Origin: UBA2279 sp034399355 | GTDB taxonomy: Bacteria; Actinomycetota; Coriobacteriia; Anaerosomatales; Anaerosomataceae | Assembly (NCBI GenBank): GCA_034399355.1 | Contig: JAXMMT010000016.1 | Span: 1-5,228, forward strand | Direction of reading: 5' to 3' | Length of the DNA stretch: 5,228 bases | In this document: one piece after another, positions 1 to 4,542 of the stretch | Layout of the letters: every line of letters begins with the position of its first letter | How positions within the stretch are numbered: the stretch's first letter is position 1 | Notes under the pieces: model-generated | The model's database searches: none | Seen by the model: the letters and a program-made list of their open reading frames with translations, nothing else | Told to the model about the DNA's origin: nothing | Made by a program: the position numbers and the translations under genes

Positions 1-1
1 G

Positions 2-430
2 TTCGTGCGCGAGCGAAACCTGCGCGTTGTGGCCGCGACCGTGGGTGAGGACGAGCACTCGGTGGGCATGCGCGAGATCATCGACATCAAGCACGGTGGT
101 CTGGAGAAGTGGAGCTTCAGCGTGACCTACCTCGGCACGAGCGTGCCCATCGAGAAGGTGCTGGACGCCGCCATCGAGCACGCCGCGAGCGCGGTGCTCA
201 TCTCGACGATCATCACGCACGGTGAGATCCATCGCATCCAGATGGAGAAGCTTGCCGATCTCGCTGCCGAGAAGGGCGTTCGCGATACGCTACTGCTTAT
301 CGCCGGCGGCACGCAGGTCACTGACGAGCTTGCATGCAGCTGGGGCATGGACGCCGGATTCGGACGCAGGACCAAGGGCCTGGACGTCGCCAGCTTCATC
401 GTGAAGACGATGAGGGAGCGAGGGTTGTAG
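2..430 (+). CDS. oraE: D-ornithine 4,5-aminomutase large subunit, C-terminal cobalamin-binding domain (5' partial)
   Basis: Seen: the frame is open from base 2 and ends with TAG at 428-430, giving about 142 residues. This is only the tail of a protein that is normally about 730 residues long, so the GTG at 5 is an internal Val rather than a start. Counting that Val as residue 1, the base-off cobalamin motif DxHxxG is D16-E-H18-S-V-G21, with H18 (bases 56-58) as the predicted lower axial cobalt ligand. K29 (bases 89-91) lies 11 residues after the His, the same spacing as between the cobalt-ligand His and the PLP-binding Lys in lysine 5,6-aminomutase (KamE) and OraE. LISTIITHG and AGGTQV are further Rossmann-domain landmarks. 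Known: OraE with the small subunit OraS converts D-ornithine to 2,4-diaminopentanoate in the cytoplasm, using adenosylcobalamin and PLP, in oxidative ornithine fermentation. Inferred: I prefer OraE to KamE because of the DIKHGG and YLGTSVPIEK stretches. The rest of the gene, and probably oraS, lies to the left. Confidence 0.86.
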   Translation, partial: FVRERNLRVVAATVGEDEHSVGMREIIDIKHGGLEKWSFSVTYLGTSVPIEKVLDAAIEHAASAVLISTIITHGEIHRIQMEKLADLAAEKGVRDTLLLIAGGTQVTDELACSWGMDAGFGRRTKGLDVASFIVKTMRERGL

Positions 431-455
431 GGGGCACGAATTGTCGCGCCGCTAG
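431..455. other. Short gap between oraE and the insertion sequence
   Basis: These 25 bases separate the oraE stop from the insertion sequence. No stem-loop with a T run is visible, so there is no obvious intrinsic terminator for oraE here. Before the insertion, this gap (with a single CTAG) would have been the whole space between oraE and the convergent chemoreceptor gene. Confidence 0.6.
452..455. repeat. CTAG, probable left copy of the target-site duplication
   Basis: CTAG lies directly outside the left inverted repeat and is matched by CTAG at 2065-2068 outside the right one. The next bases outward (G at 451 and T at 2069) do not continue the match or the inverted symmetry. The sequence is palindromic, so it could instead be the outermost four bases of the element. 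Confidence 0.6.
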
Positions 456-471
456 GAGCCTGTCGGGAAAT
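456..471 (+). repeat. Left terminal inverted repeat of the insertion sequence
   Basis: GAGCCTGTCGGGAAAT is identical over 16 bases to the reverse complement of 2049-2064. Including the palindromic CTAG just outside, the identity covers 20 bases (452-471). After one extra base on the right copy, AGT follows on both sides, so the symmetry continues imperfectly inward. Confidence 0.93.
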
Positions 472-478
472 AGTCTAA

Positions 479-504
479 CTCACCCGCACCCTGGCCCGGG
501 TGAG
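479..504 (+). other. Stem-loop just inside the left end of the insertion sequence
   Basis: CTCACCCG (479-486) pairs perfectly with CGGGTGAG (497-504), an 8-bp GC-rich stem with a 10-base loop. It is not followed by a T run, so it is not a classical intrinsic terminator. It sits between the end of the element and the transposase start, where it could hinder transcripts entering from oraE or be a subterminal transposase-binding site. Both roles are inference. Confidence 0.45.
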
Positions 505-514
505 GATGCCCCCG

Positions 515-520
515 TAGAAT
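515..520 (+). promoter_or_regulatory. Possible -10 element for the transposase gene
   Basis: TAGAAT matches the sigma70 -10 consensus TATAAT at five of six positions. The expected -35 position, about 17 bases upstream, is poor (around TGGCCC), so the call rests on the -10 alone. A start about seven bases downstream would fall within the left arm of the hairpin at 521-551. Confidence 0.3.
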
Positions 521-551
521 GGTGTCGACGCCGAAACGGAAGGTCGACACC
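521..551 (+). promoter_or_regulatory. Hairpin covering the transposase ribosome-binding site
   Basis: GGTGTCGAC (521-529) pairs perfectly with GTCGACACC (543-551), a 9-bp stem with a 13-base loop (530-542). The likely Shine-Dalgarno sequence GGAAGG (538-543) lies in the loop and its last base is in the stem. The preferred ATG at 552 directly follows the right arm. A transcript that contains both arms would fold the start region into a stem. A transcript that starts inside the left arm could not form the full stem. Confidence 0.5.
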
Positions 552-1907
552 ATGGCCCGGGAATTCCTGCCCTACGATCCCGACCAGCTTTTCCTCCTGC
601 CGCCGAGCATGCGGGAGTGGGTGCCAGAGGATCACCTGGTCTGGTTCGTATCCGATCTGGTGGACTCCCTCGATCTGTCCGGCATCCTGTCCGCCTACGA
701 GAAGAGCGACCTGCGGGGCCGCCCTGGTTACAACCCGGTCATGATGACGAAGCTGCTCGTGTACGCCTATGCGGTCGGCAAGCCCTCCTCCAGAGGAATC
801 GAGCGAGCGTGCTTCGAGGACATCCCCTTCCGGGTGCTGTCGGCGGACAACCACCCCGATCACACGAGTATCGCTGATTTCCGCAAAGCTCACCTCGCCG
901 CGCTTTCCGGTCTGTTCGTGGCTGTGCTTGCTTTGTGCCGGCAGGCCGGCCTGGTCAAGCTCGGACACGTCGCACTCGACGGCACCAAGGTCAAGGCCAA
1001 CGCCTCCAAGCATAAGGCCATGAGCTACGGCCGTATGTGCGCGGCTGAGGCAGACCTCGAAGCCGAGGTCGCCCGCCTGCTCGCCGAGGCCGAGAGCGTC
1101 GACGCTGCGGAGGACGCGCACTACGGCCCCGGTCGTCGTGGCGACGAGCTGCCCGTCGAACTCGCCACGCGCGAAAGCCGACTCGAGAGGATACGCGAGG
1201 CCAAGGCGGCACTCGAGGCCGAGGCACGCGAGAAGGCGTCTGCGGGTGTCGATGACGCGAAGGAACGCTGCGCCGAACGTGAGCGCAAGGAGGCCGCGCA
1301 CGGCGGGAGGCTCCCCGGTCGCCGCCCGTCGGTCCCGGACCCAGACAAGGCCCAGCCCCGCGACAGGGACCAGCGCAACTTCACCGACCCGGACTCCCGC
1401 ATCATGGTGGACGGTGCGACCGGCTCCTTCATCCAGGCCTACAACGCGCATGCGGCCGTGGACGAAGACTCCCAGATCATCGTCGCCGCGTCGGCGACCT
1501 GCCAGGCCACCGACTAGCTGGCCCTCCTCTAGCTGCACGAACAGATCGAGGGACACCTCGGTGCACTGCCGAAGCACGCGTCTGCGGACTCGGGATTCTA
1601 CAACGAGTCCGTCCTGACGAATGCGAAGCTCACGGGAGTGGAGTGCTACGTGCCTCCCGAGAAACGGATCCGGACACCGCTCGCCAACACCATGCGGGAG
1701 AAGCTCGCGAGCGAGACCGGCGAGGCCATCTACAGGAAGCGCAAGGCGATCGTGGAACCGGTCTTCGGCCAGATCAAGGAGGCGCGCGGCTTCAGACGGT
1801 TCAGCTTCCGTGGACTGACTGCGGTGAGTCAGGAGTGGGACCTCATCTGCCTGACCCACAACCTGCTCAAGCTCCACCGGGCCGGAGTGCGTCCAAACCC
1901 CACCTGA
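552..1907 (+). pseudogene. IS1182-family DDE transposase, interrupted by two in-frame TAG codons
   Basis: Seen: one frame from ATG 552 to TGA 1905-1907, 451 codons, broken by TAG at 1515-1517 (codon 322) and 1530-1532 (codon 327). The N-terminal part (PYDPDQLFLLPPSMREWVPE, residues 8-26, then RGRPGYNP) is typical of IS1182 transposases. The catalytic residues are placed as expected: D143 in ALDGTKVKAN, D346 in SADSGF, E402 in KAIVEPVFGQIKEARG. A charged, helix-rich insert of about 115 residues lies between D143 and D346. ATG 552 is preferred to the in-frame ATG at 519 because GGAAGG sits 8 bases before it and related proteins begin near the PYDPDQ motif. The first stop cuts the product to 321 residues, without the second Asp or the Glu, so it cannot be catalytic alone. 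Both TAGs read as CAG (Gln) after a single C-to-T reversal. The frame resumes perfectly after them, which points to recent decay. A GTG at 1638 could start a C-terminal fragment of no obvious use. Confidence 0.88.
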
Positions 1908-2048
1908 ACCGAGGTCGGCACCACCCGCCACGCCGAAGAGACGCCGATGACGGCCTTCCGCGCTGCGAAAGAGCATCCCGCACCCGATGTTGGGCGTTCG
2001 AGGGCCTCAGAAACGGTCCGTCTCCGCCGGCCACCCGATTCCGCACTG

Positions 2049-2064
2049 ATTTCCCGACAGGCTC
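2049..2064 (-). repeat. Right terminal inverted repeat of the insertion sequence
   Basis: This is the exact reverse complement of 456-471. It is followed directly by CTAG at 2065-2068, whose first three bases are the stop codon of the chemoreceptor gene on the minus strand. Confidence 0.93.
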
Positions 2065-2068
2065 CTAG
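2065..2068. repeat. CTAG, probable right copy of the target-site duplication
   Basis: This is the partner of 452-455. It also encodes the TAG stop of the minus-strand chemoreceptor gene (2065-2067) plus the first read base of the complementary strand of its last sense codon. Removing the element and one CTAG leaves that stop codon in place, so the insertion did not change the protein. Confidence 0.6.
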
Positions 2069-3312
2069 TCCAACGTGAATTGTAGTGCCGATTTCGCGAG
2101 CTCCTGCGCCATGTCGGCGAGCTCCTGCGCAGACGCCATGATCTCCTCGGTGCAGGCGACCTGCTCCGCGGTTGCGGCGGCAGTCTCCTCCGTCGATGCT
2201 AAGCTCTGCTGCACGATTGCGGCGATGTCGTGCATCGAGCGCTCGATTCCGAGAGCCTCTTCCGCCTGGGCAGACATTGTCTCGGCCATTTCACTCGTGA
2301 GTCCAGAAGTGCGAGTGGTGGCGTCCGTGATTCGATGCAGAGTCTCGTCTGCTTTGGTGACTGCCTCCGCACTCGAGATGACCATACTGAGGCCGGTTTT
2401 CATCTGGGGGAGCAGGGCAGCCGTCTCGTCCAGGATGTCGCTGATGAGCGCGCCGATATCCCTCGAGGCGGTGGCTGAACCGTCAGCGAGCTCGCCGATT
2501 CTCTCGGCGACCACCGCGAAGCCTCGGCCCATGTCCCCTGCGTGTGCGGCCTCGATCGACGCGTTCACCGAGAGCAGGTTTGTTTGATCTGCGATCGAGG
2601 TGATGACGTCGACGATGGTGGCTATGCTCTTGGACCGTTTGCCGAGTACTTCTACGGACGAGGCGAGTATGTTGACTGCCTGCTGTGTGTCGGCGATCCT
2701 TTTGATGGCCTCCGCGGTAGCCTCTTGGCCGAGCGCTGCTGCTGTGGCTGCCTCCTGACCGATCTTCCGGGTCTCATCGGTTCGGAATGCCACATCGCTG
2801 ATGGAGCTACTCATCGATTCTGCCCACGAGCAAGTTGTCTCGATCCTGTGCGACTGCAGCTCCGCTCCGGCTGCGATCTCGTTCACTGCAGAGCTGACGT
2901 GGATACTTGAGGCGCTGAGCTGTTCGGCGGCGGCGGAGAGCGAGGTGGCCTCAGCGGACACTGATTCCGACAAGCGCTGGACCTGAGACACGATGTTACT
3001 CAGCGGCCCCAGTATTTTGCGCTTGAGCGTCGCGCGGTATGCCAGTTGACCGGGAATGGCGCATATGAACATTGCTGCGCCGCCAAAGACCGCGGTCCGC
3101 AGCAGGTGCTCTGGTTCGATGTGAAGCACTAGGCCGGCGAAGCATACCGTCGCCAGGAGCCCGAACAGCACAGCCGGACCGATCGTCACCCACGCCATGA
3201 ATGTGAGCGTCACCGGCACACTGCGATGCCCGGCGGTGACAGTGCGTTTTCCAGGCACGTTCAGCCCGTCGTCGCAGCCGGTGCTTTCTGCTATGGTCTC
3301 TGTCTCATGCAC
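2065..3312 (-). CDS. Methyl-accepting chemotaxis-type protein with minimal sensor region and no HAMP
   Basis: Seen: 415 residues from GTG 3312, chosen because GGGAGG lies 6 bases upstream, to TAG at 2065-2067. Residues 1-35 are polar. Two hydrophobic helices lie at about 36-63 and 70-92 with only a short linker between them, so there is no periplasmic ligand domain. From about residue 105 on, the protein is a long Ala/Ser/Glu-rich coiled coil with the receptor hairpin tip at about 238-268 (IADQTNLLSVNASIEAAHAG, then GRGFAVVA). A Glu/Gln-rich stretch near 372-390 (STEETAAATAEQ) is a plausible methylation helix. Known: such tips bind CheW and the kinase CheA at the inner face of the membrane. 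Odd: there is no room for a full HAMP domain, and conserved tip residues differ (see findings). No C-terminal CheR-binding pentapeptide is seen. The stop codon lies in the CTAG next to the insertion sequence, but the coding frame is intact. No che or flagellar gene is in the window, so its pathway cannot be assigned. Confidence 0.85.
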   Translation of the reverse strand: MHETETIAESTGCDDGLNVPGKRTVTAGHRSVPVTLTFMAWVTIGPAVLFGLLATVCFAGLVLHIEPEHLLRTAVFGGAAMFICAIPGQLAYRATLKRKILGPLSNIVSQVQRLSESVSAEATSLSAAAEQLSASSIHVSSAVNEIAAGAELQSHRIETTCSWAESMSSSISDVAFRTDETRKIGQEAATAAALGQEATAEAIKRIADTQQAVNILASSVEVLGKRSKSIATIVDVITSIADQTNLLSVNASIEAAHAGDMGRGFAVVAERIGELADGSATASRDIGALISDILDETAALLPQMKTGLSMVISSAEAVTKADETLHRITDATTRTSGLTSEMAETMSAQAEEALGIERSMHDIAAIVQQSLASTEETAAATAEQVACTEEIMASAQELADMAQELAKSALQFTLD

Positions 3313-3548
3313 CGTGAACCTCCCACATACTAGACAGGTAAAACCTCCCTCTTGCCATACTGGTGCTTCGGACTAGCCGAGGCAACCCTTGAGTGCCCGA
3401 TGGCCCCGCTGACCGATACCCAGATACTAGCGAATACTGCGCGCGACTCCCTCAAGATTAACCCGCGTAGGGTGCTTTTTCCCTGATGCACGTCGATGAT
3501 CTGCGCCAGTTCGCTGCCTCGGTGTGGAAGTGGGTCTCGGACTCCTGA
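3313..3548. other. Non-coding gap: leader of the chemoreceptor gene
   Basis: This 236-base stretch separates two minus-strand genes. I find no convincing gene on either strand. It is richer in A+T than its surroundings and contains CTAG three times (3330, 3374 and 3427 regions). On the minus strand AACCTCCC occurs twice (3317-3324 and 3342-3349), giving two Shine-Dalgarno-like GGGAGGTT copies 25 bases apart, of which the nearer one serves the chemoreceptor GTG. An imperfect stem-loop lies at 3362-3387. A minus-strand promoter may exist near 3426-3455 (TTGAGG and TAGTAT), but its spacing of 20 is too wide to trust. I see no match to the c-di-GMP riboswitch core that often precedes such genes. 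Confidence 0.5.
3362..3387 (-). other. Imperfect stem-loop in the chemoreceptor leader
   Basis: On the plus strand GGTGCTTCGG (3362-3371) pairs with CCGAGGCAACC (3377-3387) with one mismatch and one bulged base around the five-base loop ACTAG. The same fold forms in the minus-strand leader RNA, about 50 bases before the receptor start. It has no T run, so a terminator is unlikely. Its role is unknown. Confidence 0.35.
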
Positions 3549-4415
3549 CTACCCTGCAGCGACTCGCTCGGCCAGAAGCTCTCGCATGCTCTTGGGGGGT
3601 GTGCCGGTGAGTTTCTCGATCGCGCCGAGCGGGACCTCCATGAGATGTTGCGCGATTGCGATGTACATCGTGGCGAGCACGACGGCCAGTTCCTCCGGGA
3701 CACCTTCCTCGGTGCAGACTTGGACGTAGTCGCCAGGTTCGGCAGGTACGTAGACGATGTGCTTACCGGTCGCCTCCGCGACGAGTGCGCATAGGTCCTT
3801 GGTCGTGAGAAGCTCGGGTCCGACAAGGTTGTGGATCTTACCCTCGTGACCCTCGTCGGCGAGCACTGCGGCGGCGGCACGGGCGATGTCGTTGCGAGCG
3901 ACATAGCCGGCCTTGCCATCGCCCGTGGGGTAGGGGACGGTGCCGAGCTCCAGGATGCCGGGCAGCCAGTCGACAAACTCGTCGGCGTAGGGACCGTTGC
4001 GCAGGATCGTCCACGCAAGCCGGCTCTTGAACAGCGACATCTCGGCGTAGACCAGCGCGGGCGTCATCACGAAGGGGTTGCCGGGCGAGGTGCCCGACAT
4101 GGTGAACGTCAGCAGGTGCTGTACGCCAGCTGCGCGCGCGGCGCTCACCGCATTGTCGTACTGCTCCCTGCGTTCGGCCGGCATCGCCATCGACGGCACG
4201 ATGAGCAGCTTCTCGACGCCGGCAAACGCGGCCTCGAGCGTCTCGGGTACGTCGTAGTCGGCTTCCCGGACGTCCACGCCGCGTTCGGCGTAGGCGGCGA
4301 GCTTGTCGACGGAGCGCGTCATGGCGACGACATCTTCGGCGGGAACCAGCTCGAGCAGGTGGTCGAGCACGAGACTGCCGAGCTTTCCGCTCGCGCCAAC
4401 GATTCCTATCTTCAC
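3549..4415 (-). CDS. NmrA/QOR2-like NAD(P)-binding oxidoreductase (atypical SDR)
   Basis: Seen: 288 residues from GTG 4413-4415 to TAG 3549-3551. The start is set by the strong GAGGAGG five bases upstream and by the protein then opening directly with a Rossmann strand, KIGIVGASGKLG (GxxGxxG at residues 7, 10 and 13). T33-R34 after the second strand suggests NADP(H) preference. Later landmarks are ADYDVPETLEAAFAGVEKLL (52-71), ILRNGPYADEF (137-147) and GHEGKIHNLVGP (189-200). These closely resemble E. coli-type NAD(P)H:quinone oxidoreductase 2 and the triphenylmethane-reductase-like SDR_a5 group, and the length fits. Known: such proteins reduce quinones or act as redox sensors in the cytoplasm. 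The exact substrate cannot be read from the sequence. Context: it runs in the same direction as the chemoreceptor gene but 236 bases apart, so co-transcription is possible but unproven. It is divergent from the GlmL-like gene. A link to ornithine fermentation is only positional. Confidence 0.82.
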   Translation of the reverse strand: MKIGIVGASGKLGSLVLDHLLELVPAEDVVAMTRSVDKLAAYAERGVDVREADYDVPETLEAAFAGVEKLLIVPSMAMPAERREQYDNAVSAARAAGVQHLLTFTMSGTSPGNPFVMTPALVYAEMSLFKSRLAWTILRNGPYADEFVDWLPGILELGTVPYPTGDGKAGYVARNDIARAAAAVLADEGHEGKIHNLVGPELLTTKDLCALVAEATGKHIVYVPAEPGDYVQVCTEEGVPEELAVVLATMYIAIAQHLMEVPLGAIEKLTGTPPKSMRELLAERVAAG

Positions 4416-4479
4416 GAGAACCTCCTCGTCTGGGGTCAGGCCAACAGAGTAGCGCATCAGGCGTATGGCGCGCTCGCAG

Positions 4480-4508
4480 TTGACCCGCTCGGCGGAAAGC
4501 CGTGCAAT
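4480..4508 (+). promoter_or_regulatory. Probable sigma70-type promoter of the GlmL-like gene
   Basis: TTGACC (4480-4485) and TGCAAT (4503-4508) are separated by exactly 17 bases. They match the -35 consensus at five of six and the -10 consensus at four of six positions. Transcription would start near 4515, leaving a leader of about 28 bases. This gives the GlmL-like gene its own promoter, which it needs because the genes to its left run the other way. It also argues against translation from the in-frame ATG at 4507, which overlaps the -10. Confidence 0.5.
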
Positions 4509-4542
4509 GGAAGGCGCAGGACTGCCGAGAGGAGCGCACGCG

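Larger units (their letters stand above)
456..2064 (+). mobile_element. IS1182-family insertion sequence, about 1.61 kb, probably non-autonomous
   Basis: Seen: perfect inverted ends (16 bp, GAGCCTGTCGGGAAAT, at 456-471 and 2049-2064), each flanked outside by CTAG. This gives a 1609-bp element with a 4-bp target duplication, or a 1617-bp element with 20-bp inverted repeats: CTAG is its own reverse complement, so the two readings cannot be told apart. Inside is one transposase frame (552-1907) of the IS1182 DDE type, preceded by about 95 bases with two stem-loops and followed by 157 bases in which I see no gene. Known: IS1182 elements are commonly 1.6-1.9 kb with one transposase gene. Anything odd: two TAG codons interrupt the transposase, so movement would need a transposase supplied in trans or amber read-through. 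The intact ends and otherwise clean reading frame suggest a recent arrival. Confidence 0.9.

Noticed and set aside
2..430. KamE (lysine 5,6-aminomutase beta subunit) as the identity of the left gene
   Set aside because: The fold and cofactor residues are shared, but the DIKHGG and YLGTSVPIEK stretches look more like the OraE C-terminus. The missing N-terminal part would settle it.
1515..1532. Pyrrolysine or other amber recoding in the transposase
   Set aside because: No tRNA or insertion-signal evidence is present, TAG ends the ordinary genes here, and two nonsense mutations in a mobile element are the simpler explanation. Kept only as a question under findings.
480..1976. Long open frame of 498 codons on the minus strand across the insertion sequence
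   Set aside because: It is antisense to a well-recognised transposase, has no family motifs, and is explained by the GC bias of the third codon positions.
3313..3480. c-di-GMP riboswitch before the chemoreceptor gene
   Set aside because: The region has stem-loops, but I could not match the conserved core bases of the class I or class II aptamers on the minus strand.
3461..3480. Terminator-like stem plus T run on the plus strand
   Set aside because: The stem is only four base pairs and the genes on both sides run on the minus strand, so no known plus-strand transcript would need it.
3458..3548. Possible small gene fragment downstream of the NmrA-like gene on the minus strand
   Set aside because: One frame stays open for about 73 codons, but it has no good start or ribosome-binding site and no recognisable motif.
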